From: Druceiella hillmani
Lineage: Eukaryota; Arthropoda; Insecta; Lepidoptera; Hepialidae
NCBI GenBank assembly: GCA_039881145.1
Contig: JAYKKI010000133.1
Span: 328,501-392,500, forward strand
DNA length: 64,000 bases
Direction of reading: 5' to 3'
Shown here piece by piece: positions 26,871-40,248 of the stretch (position 1 is the stretch's first letter; each line of letters starts with the position of its first letter). The notes under the pieces are model-generated. The model was not told the DNA's origin. It ran no database searches and saw only the letters and a program-made list of their open reading frames with translations. A program made the translations under genes and the position numbers.

Positions 26871-28895
26871 ACAACTAAAAATATGAAAGATGATAAGGTA
26901 TGTGGAAGCCTACATGAAAGTTGTATGAAAACTAGGACAATGATTCTAGACATCATAATTTTCGAGATGTTCAATATGATGTACACCCCCTTATCTAATT
27001 TGAGTATGTGGATTGTATATAACTTGCGCTTGTGAGACGCGCAAAGTAATATATAATACATCTTGATCCTCGAGAAGAACACGAATTTGGTCGAATTTAT
27101 AGGATTTTATTGTTACTATAACTATCCGGATAATCGATCTAGGCGCCTGGAATTCGTTTCCAATATTGTAAATATCCCTTTTTAATTCAAGAAACTAAAA
27201 AAAAGGATTCAATCACAGCAAATTCTAGAGTGGGAGTAAAAACAACTTATTTGTTTAGTTACCAAATTCTTTTTGAAAATATTTCTAATAACTTTACATA
27301 TAGTTTCCATAGTACGAATGTAAGATTATATTAAAGAAAAGCAAAACGACACAAAGGGATATCTATCTGCCTATTATACAAATAAAGTAACTTGACACTT
27401 ATTTTGGACGCAGAGTATAAAAGTACACTCTAATAATATAATTGTGACCAGTTAATTCCTCAATTTAGCAGCATATATAGCGAAAAATTATTCATAAAAT
27501 TCAGTTCTATACTGAGGAACTAGGTGCACTTGTTTTTAGAAAGAAATTTAAAGTCGACGGTATGAGAGATATTAATATCTATACCAGAGTTTTGAGGGTG
27601 TAATACATTCATTGATGATGTTACATACAAAACATAGAAGACTAAAGTTGCGTCGGTAACGAATTTATAACCATTCAAATTGTAGCATATGTTCAGACAT
27701 ATGATCCAATATTAAAATTCAAAATGTATGTAATACATAATTTTGAAATTGTGTCAATTTAATTAGTAAATTTTCATGTGAAAGAGGAATATCTCCATAA
27801 ACAAGAATACGTAAATATAAAGTTAAATAAACGTGTACTTTGGTACGAAATGGAAGAACGTTTTGAAATTATTTGAGAAAAGGAATTTTTAAAAAAAAAT
27901 GTAAGACCAACATGATTTACTAATGGGTACCAAGTGCAATGATGTTCAATTAGCAGGTCAAGATCAGCTACAAATGGAATGAATTCGTCTTATTTTTAAT
28001 TTCTTGAAAAATCTTTACAGTATCAATACATCTTCGTAAATATTTCCGCAAAAGTAAAATTAATCTTTCCACGTAATTTTATAAATTCACGTGGATTGAA
28101 TTTTCTTTATGATAGTAATTCTAAAAAATGACTTTACGTAAAGTATTTTGACATAAACTTATGACATGGCTAGGTCTTTCAATGTAACCTTAATTGTATT
28201 AAGTTGACAATTAATCAACTCACCAATAATCTACTAATATTTATGATAGAGTATAAAGAGCATGGCGTCAGGTCTTCTTTCCAGTTCACTGATGAGTCAC
28301 GTAAATTGGACAAATACAAGTCATGGGGTATTAGAACAAGCCTACTTCTCAATTTCATGAAGGTTCAAGTAGTTGTGTGTATGCCTTATTAGTATCAATT
28401 GAAGTTAACTTAAATAATTTTGATTAACGTTTCTAATTAAATGTCAATTTCCGAAGTATTTTTAGATTTTTAAATCCTATGTTGATAAACTGGAAGGGAG
28501 TTCCTATTCCATTCAATTTTGAAACTTAACGTATATTATTAGGATAAGTCAAACGAGTTCTAACTTGATAGCCATTGAAATGTTCTCACGACCACCTCCT
28601 TTCTCCATTATCAGATTCTCTCATTTACAATATGTAAATATACGACTCATTGAGCCGAATAAAAACACCCCAAATTCGTTGAGTTTACAATTACCCATAG
28701 GAAACTTGCCCCTTGCAGTCGAGGGCTGTATGCCTTGTGATCAACCCAGCACACCAGATACTATTTTTACTTCTTCCTTAAAATGTCAAGTTGTTTTAAT
28801 ATTGCAATCTGTATGAATCTTTCAATAAGGCTTTAATACTTTTTAGGATTCCGTAGCTAAACTAGGAACTCTATAGTTTCCATGTGTTTGTCTCA
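26870..28895. repeat. segmental duplication block A (partner 32,030-36,520)
   Basis: The same-order matches with the partner include GTTGTATGAAAACT (26,919 and 32,070), AGAGACTAAAAAAAG-like sequence (27,189 and 32,889), TTTTGGACGCAGA (27,402 and 34,434), the short open frames at 28,204-28,392 and 35,279-35,557, and ATAGCTAAAC near 28,853 and 36,487. Identity is patchy, so the duplication is old. Block A is compact; the partner carries extra DNA at 32,285-32,815 and 32,945-34,250. Confidence 0.75.
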
Positions 28896-28946
28896 ACCGT
28901 TTAAGTCGGAGAGACAAACACATGGAAACTATAGAGTTCCTAGTTT
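28859..28946. repeat. perfect 36-bp inverted repeat with 16-nt loop
   Basis: Arms at 28,859-28,894 and 28,911-28,946 are exact reverse complements, beginning AAACTAGGAACTCTATAGTT. The related region of block B (about 36,485-36,520) has the left arm in diverged form but no right arm. The palindrome sits at the point where similarity between the two blocks ends. Confidence 0.92.
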
Positions 28947-30082
28947 ATATTTGCCTATGAGGCTGAAACTTGGCATGTTTTATATATTTATAACTCCCAT
29001 AAGGTTACGAAATAAAATATAAAAAAATTAGGAGGCTTTTACTACATATAAAATCAGGAAGATTGTTTTTTTCGTACACTCTATTGTATAGGATAAAATT
29101 GAATAATACTTTTACATATTTGAGGATATGTCATAAACACTTTCTCGATACGAGGGGCTATTTACGAAATATTAAGCCACAAATTGATATTTTTTGTTAG
29201 TTACCTGTCCCATTCGTTTCTTATATTCTTCATCCTTCTATTGCTATTTACGAAATATTAAGCCACAAAATGATAATTTTTGTTAGAGTTACCTGTCCCA
29301 TTCGTTTCTTATATTCTTCATCCTTCACCGAATTAAATACGGATTTATCAACAAATAGTTGCTATGCAAATACTAATGTTTAATACTTCATGCAAAAATT
29401 AACTTAATTTTGGTCTTTGAGCTCACTTTAAATAGAATTTTTAATTTCATGACAATTTCATAGCTCTCCGACAGATTTCGTGAAATGTTGACGTGAAAAT
29501 TGTGCCTATTTTTCCTTGCATGATTTCTTTTAATAATATACTAATCTATGTGCGTGCAATTTTTATTGTGAATAATCATGTTATAATGTTTAATTACTAC
29601 GATAATCTTACAGAAAGGACACAATTTATCCTCCTTATTTAAGCTATAGGAATACATAAAAAATTATAATAATTAAGTACTCTTTTCATTTAGCCACATT
29701 TCCAATAAAAATTGGAACAGATTTGTCCATATTTAATTTGGTCGGGGATTCATGGATATATTTGAACATAAAATTAAATATATTTTCAGATACTACAAAC
29801 TTTAAACCAAATTTTATACATCTATGATTTAATTGATTTTGTCAATAGTTGGCAATTCTATTTTTAACCTGGCTAACATTTTCTGAAGGAAATGTATTAA
29901 AATATGACGACACGGACTTAATTATTACCTTAATTTTCATTCTAATACTGTCTGTAAATACAGAAAATAATGTTTATAATATACAAATTTACCGTTAAAC
30001 AAATTAAATATTTAACTTACAAATTAATCCAGGACTACGCTACTGATCAAATCGATCAGTTGATATTCTGTTTCGTAACGGA
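28947..30082. other. AT-rich DNA with an 86-bp tandem duplication
   Basis: Two near-identical copies of an 86-bp unit starting GCTATTTACGAAATATTAAG lie at 29,157-29,242 and 29,243-29,326, differing by a few bases and a 2-base indel. Nothing else was recognised. Confidence 0.7.
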
Positions 30083-30465
30083 TGTTCACTCGCCATGACG
30101 GTAGGATTAGAGCCCGTGACTTACTTGCGTATTCAGTCGAGACGGAGAGATGGTGGGGAGAATTTATGAAATTAAGGGAAAGAAAAGAAGCTATGATACG
30201 ATAGGCTGAGGGTTGCCAACGATGGTTATATATTCAGCGACATAGACAGCGGTGTAATTTGATACGTAAGGATGTGACCGGAATGTACATGATACTTTTT
30301 TCGCTTATTTAATTTGTTGAAAAAATAGAATTAAGCCTATATAAGGGAGAGTGACGGTGGTGGCAATATCGTTATAGTTCATATAGCCTTCACAGATTCT
30401 GTTTCGATAAAATAAACTAAAAATAAAACCGAGAATATACCGATAAAGAGAAATATAACCCAACA
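30083..30465 (+). mobile_element. possible solo LTR
   Basis: The segment begins TGTTCACTCG and ends CCCAACA, short inverted ends typical of LTRs. It contains a TATATAAG box at 30,338-30,345 and AATAAA signals at 30,411 and 30,422, in the order U3-promoter-polyadenylation expected of an LTR, and its left half is GC-rich relative to the surroundings. No flanking target duplication is visible (ACGGA versus AGTAA), and no primer-binding site or coding region follows, so an ordinary promoter or chance arrangement cannot be excluded. Confidence 0.25.
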
Positions 30466-30890
30466 AGTAATTACGGTTATTTTTAAGGTTTAATTCGTCA
30501 AAAGAAAAAATCGAGGGTTACTTCAAAATAATATTTTATTTGTATATTTTTTTCTTTCGCCCCCAGATATTTGTACGGTTTATTATAACGAAAATTTCAG
30601 TCATTTGTTATGACATGGATAAACTTAAAATGTACACCCATACAATTTTTTTGTGATTAAGGAGTTGGGATAAATGTTATCGTGAATACATCCAAAACTA
30701 TGACATGTTTAATCATAGCTATAATTTTCCTAAAATCTAAGCGTAGGTTTCTAAATACTCTGTTTTCTTTCATAATTTTGGCGTTAATAATTTCGAAAAC
30801 AGGAGTGAAAGCAATATCTTTTACACATATTTGTAGTTCTGTAACATGAAAGAAAATATTTACGACTTATCTTCAATTAACTAAAAACAT

Positions 30891-30893
<3 letters not shown>
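30466..30893. other. AT-rich DNA, nothing recognised
   Basis: No supported feature. It would be the interior side of the candidate LTR but contains no retrotransposon coding sequence. Confidence 0.5.
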
Positions 30894-30981
<88 letters not shown>

Positions 30982-31000
30982 ATATATACATATAAATATA
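30894..31000. repeat. (TA)n microsatellite, about 40 units
   Basis: An almost pure TA tract of about 80 bp ends in TGTGTGTATATATACATATAAATATA. The minus-strand frame over it is an artefact. Confidence 0.97.
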
Positions 31001-32029
31001 CCAGGAAGGTAAATAACTCTTCTATATGAAAGTATTGACTTCGTGGATAAAAGAAATATATTTTCACTTTTCGTGTCCTGTGTTTTACTTTGGAAACCAT
31101 TTATTTTACAGACTTTTTATCGAGATACCTACATCACGATATCAATATACCAAATTGAAAATTTATTTTCCTCATATATGCTAATTTTTTAGAAATAAAA
31201 TAAGATTAATATCGCTTTTTGCACATAGCAGAACAGCAAATTATGATTTATGAAAATAAGCTAATCAGAAGAAAATATAATGTATATTTTTAAATATTAT
31301 TTAAAACACATTGAGTATTATTTTATATTTAAGTATTTTAGTTAAAGAAGGAAACATTCTTCTAAATATTTTTTTTTAAAACACTGTAGTATTATGAAGG
31401 TTTAAACATTGATAATGATAGGTAGATAGAAAAACTTGGCATTTTATCTCTGCCGACATATAACATAATTGTTGACCGCGTAATTTTAATGAAAGTAAAC
31501 TCACATGAACTGCAGATTATATTTCCAAACTAAATGCCTACCATCACAAATAAATTATTCCAGCTACATTACAGTACCAATAATGAAAAAAGTATTGTCT
31601 ATTCTTAAAAATGTATTTTCAAATGGTAATAGTGACAGGACGAGTATATCGAACGAAATATATTTTTACTTATCTAATCGTACAGGTTTAATTAAAAAGG
31701 TCGCTTTAGACGGAGAGCAAATTAATTTTAAATTTTTTGTCAAAAAATAAGGATATGCTGTTAAATTTTCCTTTTTTAGAATCCTTAAAAGATTATTCAA
31801 CCTTTTTAATTTCACTTGCATTCCCATCCGTCCGTTTCTTAGAGCTGTTTTTCTCCAAAATTTGTTGATGTGGAACTTTGAAATTGGGCGTGGATTAAAA
31901 AATATTTATATGGAAATTATGAAGTATTTTAAGTATTAGGAGATGTTTTTTTCAAGTTGGTGTATATAGTAAATCGTTTGAAAAGGTTCTGAAAAATATT
32001 TTCTTTCATTTCCAAAATCATCAAACCTA
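31001..32029. other. AT-rich DNA, nothing recognised
   Basis: An 81-codon plus-strand frame (31,505-31,750) has no recognisable motif. No transposon or repeat was supported. Confidence 0.5.
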
Positions 32030-32284
32030 AAATTATGAAAGGAAAAAGGATATTAGGAGCACATGTAAAAGTTGTATGAAAACTGACAATAATTCTAGAC
32101 GTGATAACTGTCTATATATTCATTATGATATATACACCCTTACCTAATTTTATTAGATATTTTATATATTAATTTAGCCAGGAATTTCATATCAATAGTG
32201 ATAATTTTTCTTCAATGCAGGTACAAACCTTCTATCCGTGAAAAGGACTCGAATTTCGCCAATTTTATTAGATTTTTCTTCTTT

Positions 32285-32800
32285 CATTAAAAGCGCAACA
32301 GCCCCTTGCAGGCCATGACTGCCTCTAATAGGAGCTCCTTCCAGCGTTTTCTATTTTTTGCGACTCGTTTCCAATTATATATATTCGAAGATTTTTTTCT
32401 TTTTCGATGTCATCCATCCATCTAGAGGGTGATTTACCGATTGTTCTAGTACTCTCGGGTTTTTTGAATATTAATATTTTATTAGGATTATCCTCTGTGC
32501 TTCTCCACATATGACCAACCCATCTTATTCTGTTACTATGGATTACTTAGGTGATTTGTGGTTATCCGTAAAGTTTATACAGTTCAAAATTATATCAGGT
32601 TCTCCATTTACCCTCCTCTTGCATTGGGCCAAAGATAGCTCTGAGGACGTTTTGCTCAAACGTATCCAATGATCACTGTGTGTCTACGTTTAGTGTCTAT
32701 GATTCGCTTGCATAAAATGAAACTGGTAGAATTAGTGTTTGATATATTTTTAGTTTAGTCCACCGATTAATGGGTTTAAAACTAAGTTTATTAGATTACT
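32285..32800 (-). pseudogene. LINE reverse-transcriptase 3' fragment
   Basis: Minus-strand translation in shifting frames gives the familiar tail of non-LTR retrotransposon ORF2: a W-x-GHM-WRSTEDNPNK segment, then TRTIGKSPSRWMDDIEKEKN (fits the common GRP-x-x-RW-x-DD/V-x-x-DL pattern), then a segment ending AGRSSY, fitting the usual D-R-x-x-WR-x-L tail. Upstream pieces resembling LPVSFYASES and a TKRRH-type segment are also readable. Several stops and frameshifts show it is dead. The catalytic reverse-transcriptase core is missing, consistent with a 5'-truncated insertion. Clade (RTE-, jockey- or R1-like) cannot be decided. Confidence 0.7.
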
Positions 32801-32944
32801 ATTTCGATATTTTTAATATATTTATCTCGGTAACCGACCTAGGTGCCTGGTATTCTTGTTTAATTATTTACAAGTCTTTAATTTGATCAAAGAGACTAAA
32901 AAAAGTGTTCAACTACAGCAGATACAATAGGAAACCTGTTTTTT

Positions 32945-34250
32945 TAAGCTGTAATTTTTTTTAAGGAGTCACTTCAATGTAAAATGTAAATAAATATACT
33001 TTATCTTTTCAGTACAGTTAAAATTTTCAGATTAAATATATACTTTTTTATGAAAATATGTGTCACTTTAAATTATCCAATAGATCAGCGTGAAAATGAT
33101 ACGCATTCGGCCGGAGTTTTAAATTTTTTATGTAGTTTTTCCTTAATCAAGTTTCAGTGCAGCACTCAATATTTTAATTGTTACTTTAATATAAAATAGT
33201 CATTCATATACATGTTAAAAATTCACCTTTCAATTTAAATTTTTTATAAATTTTCTCATGTTTATCTTAAAATTGAATAATTAAACGGATACATAACTTG
33301 TTGCATCGTAATTTCCTTTAAACAGGAAGAGTAAATGCAACGATTATAATAAGGAATGGAGTTCATTATCTCTAAACTTATGTAATGAATGAAAAACATA
33401 AGAAACGAATAGAAATGTTGAAAATTTGCTTGATAGAAATGAATTAAAATATTTTGAAAACATTTCCAATCTCTAACATCTTATTCCTAATTCATCTTCA
33501 ATAGGTACGTTAGAAAATGGCACATTAAAAACATATTTACGATGAAAAAAAGTGATACTCTGAAAGACTAAATGTGATTTTTTCGGATGCGCGGGTAAAA
33601 GGGGAAAAGGATAGTGGGCGTAAAGTTGTTAGTGACATAAAAATATATAATAGCTCAGTAAATAATGTGAGCCACAATAGCATCAGTTCCATTAAGTTGC
33701 TTACAATAAGTAAATACACTCCAGTCGCTTACAATAAGTAAATATACTCCAGTCGCTTACAATAAGTAAATACGCGACATAATTTATACGAGTACCAGAA
33801 TATAAATACGATTAAATGCCACTACAAAAACGGTTCACCGTTTTTGTAGTGGCATCTTTTATAGGAGAGCTGCGTAAATTCGCCTGTCAACAAAAGCAGA
33901 ATAGCGATAAGTGAGACATTTACCAAAGTTCTCATTCCTTTAAAGCGTGCTTTGAATAAAATAAGAACATTTCAAACGTGATGGAAATAAATTTATACTC
34001 GTTACTTTTTGCTTAATGAAGAATATCTGTTTATGTCAATATTGCGTTAATACTATCACGTTATGTGTTAGCATCAAGACATCAAGATATAACTATTTAT
34101 TAAATGTTATTGCTTAAGAACTTAAGTTTAATTATTTATTGTTTAAGAACTTAAGTTTAAATGTTGGATTAGATACTACTAACGTAACCTCTTGCAGACA
34201 ATCGCAAGGAAATAAATGAGAAAAATATGTGCTGCTTCAAATTTTAAGTT
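32945..34250. other. extra DNA inside block B with 28-bp tandem repeat
   Basis: It holds 2.7 copies of a 28-bp unit starting GCTTACAATAAGTAAATAC (33,699-33,773) and a perfect hairpin described separately. A doubled TTAAGAACTTAAGTTTAA occurs at about 34,115-34,160. No gene was recognised. Confidence 0.6.
33816..33855. repeat. perfect 18-bp hairpin with TTCA loop
   Basis: ATGCCACTACAAAAACGG at 33,816-33,833 pairs exactly with 33,838-33,855 across a 4-base loop. It follows the 28-bp tandem repeat by about 40 bp. No U-rich tract or host gene gives it an obvious role. Confidence 0.9.
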
Positions 34251-35449
34251 ATTTTTAACGTTATTTAAATATATTTGTAATATAAAGCACATAATAATAA
34301 GTTTCCAATATATTTATATGAGATTAAATAAAAAAAAACAAAACGACACTTTAGATTTAGGGACGGGTTAAAGATCGATTATAGAAGATATTTCGATCTT
34401 CTGATTTTGATAAGTAATGCAAATTTAGTTGAATTTTGGACGCAGAAAATATGGGCGCACTTTGTTTATATACTTTTCAGTTAATTGCACAATCTGCTAG
34501 CATAGGTGGGGAAACATTTTTCATTGAATTCCGTTACATGCTGAAGAGTTAGTAGCACTTATTGTAAGAACGAATTTAAAGTCGTTGGATAATAGGCTGT
34601 GGTCGTGGTGGTCGTGGGACAGATAATTGATCTGAGTTATGAAAGTGTAACGCTATAATTGAGAATATTATTTACAAAACATAGAAAATGGAATTTGCGT
34701 CGATACAAATCTTAAATTATTTAAGTTGTGATATTTGTTGAGGTACATGATAAAACTTTTAAGTTTCATAATTTGTAGAATATATAGGTTTTCTAATCTT
34801 ATCCATTTATTACTCAATAAATTGATAAATTTCATGTTATTAATAAATTTCTCCGTAACCAATAACCGAAATAAAGTTTAACAAATGTATACTTTGGATC
34901 AGATACTTAGCATGGAATAAAACTTTGAAGCAGTCTGAGACAGTATGTTTTTAAGAAAATCTTACAATTAACATAATTTACTAGAAGATGCTGTTTGAAA
35001 TATTAATAAGTTAGTCAGACAAGGTCATTTACAGTTGAACTAAAATCATTTCATCCTTAATTTCTTAATAAATCTTCATAAATTTCAATTGATCTTGGTA
35101 AATTTTTCAGTAAAATTAAAACTAATATTGTTTTATAATTTTTTTGTGTGTAAATAAACATTTGAAATGAATTGTTGATAAGGCTAAAAAACTAAAGTGA
35201 AAAAAATATATTTCCAATATTTATTTCACATAGCTTGCTCAATGCTTGCATCTGTAATGTAACATCAATTGTATTATTTTGTTAATTAATCAATCCGCCA
35301 CTACTTTTCAGAAAGTCCGGGAATATTATAAAGAAATAGCTAATAACGGCCTTAGATCTTCTTTTCATTTAACTGATAAGTCATTTGAAGTGGACAAGAA
35401 CACGTTATATGCGTATCGGATCACGTCTCTACTTCAGTATTTTGAAATC

Positions 35450-35450
<1 letters not shown>

Positions 35451-35494
<44 letters not shown>
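35451..35494. repeat. (TA)n microsatellite in block B
   Basis: About 22 TA units follow the open frame shared with block A. The tract is absent from block A at the matching position, so it expanded or arose after the duplication. Confidence 0.95.
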
Positions 35495-35500
<6 letters not shown>

Positions 35501-36960
35501 CACATCTTAATACTCTCAATGCAAATTAATTGTAATTATTTTAATGAAAGATTCTAATTAAATATCCTTTTATACAATATTTTTTTATTTTTAGAATGCT
35601 GCGATAATAAATTGGAGTGAAGGTCCGGTTGCACCTAATTTGGACCTAAACAATTTGCAATAACGGGCTTAACAATAAATGTAACTGTTAATTTAAAAAA
35701 TAAACTAAATACAATATTTACGAATGAATTTCAATTTGAATTCATTATCTTGTTTATCCACTAAATTCATCGTCAGTTACTGTTTCAAGGGGTCCATAAA
35801 ATTAAAGTTATATTAGGTTCACTCGTTTGTTATAATCTCAAGATTTTTACAGCGCACGAATTTCAATACTCTTTCTTAATACTAAAAACGTATTGTTCCA
35901 GGTTTTGATATTAGTGAAAAAATGTACACTTTGAGAAAAAATACATTTTCTAATTAGTGGATTGGTTTAATTTTATCAAAAGATTAAAATAAACACATAG
36001 TTTTTTCCTGTCAAATGGGCTTTCCATTTATACTACACGTAGCATTTATACTACACGTATTATCCTATATAAGAGTAATTAAAACACGAAATATTCAAAA
36101 TATATAAAAGAAGATTAATATTTAAAATACCAAATCAATTTGTTATAATCGATAAGACAAATGGCTTTTAAGTAGTACAACAGAGAACAGAAATAAAAAA
36201 ACAGTTTCGTAATTACACAAATTTGAGATACATATAGACCATTAATTGTTGTATAATTTATGGACTGATAATGCATAAATTTAAAATTATATTCAATTCA
36301 GAAGAAAATGAACAATTACGTCAATGTTACATTAGTAAATAATAATCCCGCCATTTCAGTTCATAGGTGATAACTCACATGGTAGCCAAATAGAATATTA
36401 CAACTTTTTCTCCAAGGTACAAAGTTGTTTTACAATTGCAATCAGAATAGACCTATTTCAATAATATTCTATACTTTTGGAATTCCATAGCTAAACCAGG
36501 ATCACTAAGTTTTCGAATGGACATTATAGTTAGAATTATGTATCCCTACCCCATACCCGCTAAAGGGCCAGTTTTGAATTTTTGAAAACTATCCAAAGTA
36601 GTAACATATGCAATAAAATTATAAGGAAAATTATCATATGTTATTAAACTCTACAAATTTACCAGTAGTAGTCGATCAATTTAAAATATGTAATTGGCTG
36701 TTAACAGTTTTTGGAAATTCCGCACAAATTACATAAATCCACTGCAAAAATAAATTTGCATTTTAAAATGTATATTGAGTCCATCAAAGATATACTAGGC
36801 AATAAATTTAGATACTTATATAATGAGAAATGTTATTAATATTTGTGTACGCTTCGCGAATATTGTAATAAAAATATTATATAAGTATGACGTGTACATT
36901 TGAATGTTTATTTACTTCAGTACGAGCATTATTCGTACTTCAAGAATTATTCTAACATTT

Positions 36961-37182
36961 ATTTAATATATTTGGCATTAATTTTGTAGAAATTAATTAT
37001 TCACAATTAAATGAAACTACGTGACGTAGTATTATTTCTATTTTCTTTAAGTTTTTTACCACGACCTAAATTTCGTTGTATTACAACATCTTCAATCTTT
37101 GCTAAGAACCCACCTAAAGATGTTGTAATACAACGAAACCTAGGTCGTGATGAAGTAGATCACGTAGTTTTATTTAATTGTG
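36961..37182 (+). mobile_element. fold-back element copy 3
   Basis: It starts ATTTAATATATTTGGCATTA with the extension on the left, continues with CACAATTAAATGAAACTACG, and ends with a mirrored arm closing ATTTAATTGTG. The flanking duplication is ATTATTCTAACATT (36,946-36,959) versus ATTATTCTAACGTT (37,184-37,197), one mismatch in 14. Both arms keep the ribozyme-like region, but the right-arm core reads CTAAAGA instead of CTGAAGA. A 60-codon frame across it is an artefact of the repeat. Confidence 0.85.
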
Positions 37183-37197
37183 GATTATTCTAACGTT

Positions 37198-37477
37198 AAT
37201 ACAGTAAGCCCCTGCGGATAAAGGTTAGAGGAGATATAAATAATTGTTTCTTTTTTTCTTTGAATCTCTTCAATAAATATTGGGGTGTGTCATTCGAGAG
37301 TACACTCTCATACACCATGTGCTTTGCTTTTTCGTTCGTTTTTCGCCCTAAAAAAAGTCAGGAAACTAAAAAAGATCTAAGGAGGAGCGCTCTTTGTAAT
37401 CTGACAGAAATTTTTGAGAAATGTTTAGAATATTTTAGAAATCGCCAGAAACGAGTGGCGGGTTAATAAGTAGTAAA

Positions 37478-37480
<3 letters not shown>
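37198..37480. other. short unannotated stretch with an open frame
   Basis: A plus-strand frame (37,260-37,466) ends in a charged segment RPKKSQETKKDLRRSALCNL that looks more protein-like than its neighbours. No family was recognised and no splice signals support it. Confidence 0.2.

Positions 37481-37543
<63 letters not shown>
37481..37543. repeat. (TA)n microsatellite
   Basis: About 31 TA units lie just outside the left arm of the large palindrome. Confidence 0.97.
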
Positions 37544-37547
<4 letters not shown>

Positions 37548-37681
37548 ATATGTATTTTTGTAATTCACATTATGTTCTTCACAACTCACTATGTATCGAA
37601 TACATTGCTATATACTGTCTTAGAAATTTTTTTTTGAAGATTAATGTTCGTATCAACATGGATAATTTCTAGTTAATTAAT

Positions 37682-37999
37682 ATGTGGAATATAATAAATT
37701 ATGTTCATATAATATATTTTGAATATATTTATATGAAAACGGAACCGATCCACAAAACAAAATTTGTAGCTAAAATAAAAAAAAATTATTTCGAAAGTAA
37801 AGCAAATCTCGTAACTCAATCTCCATTTCATCTAGATGTTTGTGAAACTTATACAAATGTATTTGAATCATTCTTGAATTTTGGGAGACAAGGTGAAGGG
37901 GCAAAGATTGTTGAGGTTGTTTTTTTATATGACTATTGGATGAACACCGAAGTGGTTCGGTACCTGCTCCATTATGCCAATTTTAGAACAAAACAATAA
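37682..37999 (+). other. 105-codon frame in the outer left palindrome arm
   Basis: The frame is unrecognised. Its last third (YDYWMNTEVVRYLLHYANFR) also reads openly on the minus strand of the right arm with three substitutions in 21 residues, but the upstream part is disrupted there by an insertion. No signal peptide, membrane segment or known motif is seen. It may be chance or a relic of the element or gene that was duplicated. Confidence 0.2.
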
Positions 38000-38319
38000 T
38001 AAAAATAATACTCTCTAAAGCTTTAGGTCATATCATGTATAAAAAAAAGACTTCTTTAAATTTCTACTCTAAGGTTCAATGTTTATCTTGCAACCAACCC
38101 TTTTAGTGTTCTTTAGAGGACAAAGAAACTTTTTTATTGCCATGTGCATCCATCCATCTGCACCACTTCACATTTTTGGAGTTTATAACCTAAATTAAGC
38201 AAGTTTATGCTTTACAAATAAATCTTAATGAATATACAGTAAAATTTTTTAAAAACTTTAATGTACCTCTCCAACTCTGATTTTGTTCGCTTCATTAATT
38301 TTAATACTTGAAAAAAAAT

Positions 38320-38331
38320 ATGTATGTATAC

Positions 38332-38392
<61 letters not shown>

Positions 38393-38395
38393 ACA
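38320..38395. repeat. (TA)n microsatellite, left palindrome arm
   Basis: TA tract with TGTATACATATATATAAATA borders. A longer counterpart lies at the mirrored position in the right arm, so it predates the inverted duplication. Confidence 0.95.
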
Positions 38396-39948
38396 TCTAA
38401 TTTTTTTAACAGTACCTATGTTAAAAAATGTGAAAATATTCAAGATACTAACATTTGCAATAAAAATATTTAGTTAAATTGCGCAAGAAGAGATACAAAA
38501 TAGCATCTTGTTGAGACCGTGTTTCGACATACAAATGGCTGGTTCTTATTATTTTCTTAAAAATAAAAACATTATTTCTACCTTTTTTATTGCAAAAACG
38601 TACCATTTTATTATTTATAGTCCTGATATTAACAACAAACAAATTCTCTTTTGATTTATTGATTTATTTCCCGGTAGTTTTTATGAGTAGTGTTTAATTT
38701 TTTCTTCCCTCTAAAATTTTAATACCATATTTGCAAAAAGAGGCAGTTTTTAAATAAAATTTCACAAAAAAAATATTGAGTCCTTGACTAAAATGATATA
38801 AGCCACATCCTCTAATATTTTTTTAAAAATGTGCCAACTCGAAAATTAATAATTCAATACATAATAAGCTTCCAATTATATTTTCTCGTTCCTTATTTTC
38901 TTCCGTCTTCTATTTACTTCAAAAATTACGTTCATTTATTATACTCATTTAAAATTTGCTAATTTCATTTGATAGAGTTGATATGTTATTAAATAAATAG
39001 GTAATTGACCGTGTTTATCTTACATTTATTTTGCATCTTCATGCAAATATATTTGTCTAATCGGTTCTTATAATTTCTTTAACCTATATAGATTTCTATC
39101 GCTGATCAGAATTTTGCTAATATATAATCACCTATCATCATAACATACACCGAGTACTTTTAGACAGAGTACTTTCTGTTATATATTTCTTATAGTGTTT
39201 TATATTTATGTAATCCTAAGGGCGTATTCCAACGCAATATGCTCAAAGGCTTGATACATCAATTCAAAGGCATGATGCATCTCATCAAAATGTTACTTAT
39301 AAATAAATGTTTTTTCTCATTCTTCATTACTTAAATTTTAAATAGCGAATGACAGAAAATATGAGATCGGAAATATGTAACCTCACCGTTTCTTTATATA
39401 ATTCTTAGCTCATATAGTGACCAAACGAAATACTGTTTTTTTTTCACAAAAATATTATATTCTTTTCTATTGAAATATGAGAATATGAAAATAACTGCGC
39501 TAAATAACTAAATGCTTGTATCTAAGTATTTGCGCTAAGTATTTATGTGGTAAGACTATTTAATTGTTTTATTTAGTGTAGGAAATACACATATATTAGG
39601 ATTATTAGGGACATTACCACTTATTTTTAGAGTCTTTAGAACCAATGTTTAGCTCTGTTATAAAACTGTAAATTTTTATCCAAAATTACATTTATATTTG
39701 ATGTTAATTTTATCGATTTTTGCCCTAAACCAAATCCATGATGTAATAATGCATTTGGTTTCCACATTTAGTTTTTTATAAACTAATCTATTCAAGAAAT
39801 TTTCATATATTGTTTCTTATTTACTTACTGAAATTCATTTATACCTGAATGAAAATCAAACGCCGTACTCCATATATATTTTGTAATAGATATACGAAAC
39901 TTGTCTGCGATAATCCGGAAATCGTTGGAGAAAAAGGACAGTTTTATT

Positions 39949-40248
39949 ATTGAATATATTTGGCGTTAATTTTGTAGAAATTCATTATTCACAATTAAAT
40001 GAAACTACGTGATGTAATATTATTTCTACTATCTTTAATTTCTTTACCACGACCTAGCTTTCGTTGTATTACAACATCTTCAGGTGGGATATTAGCAAAA
40101 ATTCTATAGCAAAGATTTCTTTGCTAATGTGGGATATTAGCAAAGATATCTTTGCTGAAAATGTTGTAATACAACGAAACCTAGGTCGTGGTAAAGAAAT
40201 TAAAGATAGTAGAAATAATAGTACATCACGTAGTTTCATTTAATTGTG
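39949..40248 (+). mobile_element. fold-back element copy 4, inside the palindrome's left arm
   Basis: This is the most complete copy, 300 bp. It starts ATTGAATATATTTGGCGTTA and ends TTTAATTGTG, with both arms long and a central TTAGCAAAG-type joining region. A 16-base identity GGACAGTTTTATTATT lies at 39,936-39,951 and 40,248-40,263; the true duplication is 13-15 bp because both ends overlap the element's own terminal bases. The right palindrome arm at 41,415-41,428 retains the single unoccupied target (complement of GCAGTTTTATTATT). Confidence 0.93.

Larger units (their letters stand above)
32030..36520. repeat. segmental duplication block B (partner 26,870-28,895)
   Basis: This is the longer, interrupted copy of block A in the same orientation. 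Shared stretches are about 32,030-32,285, 32,815-32,940 and 34,260-36,520. The interruptions hold a LINE fragment and a 1.3-kb stretch with a 28-bp tandem repeat and an 18-bp hairpin, so they are either insertions in B or deletions from A. The LINE fragment is best explained as an insertion. Confidence 0.72.
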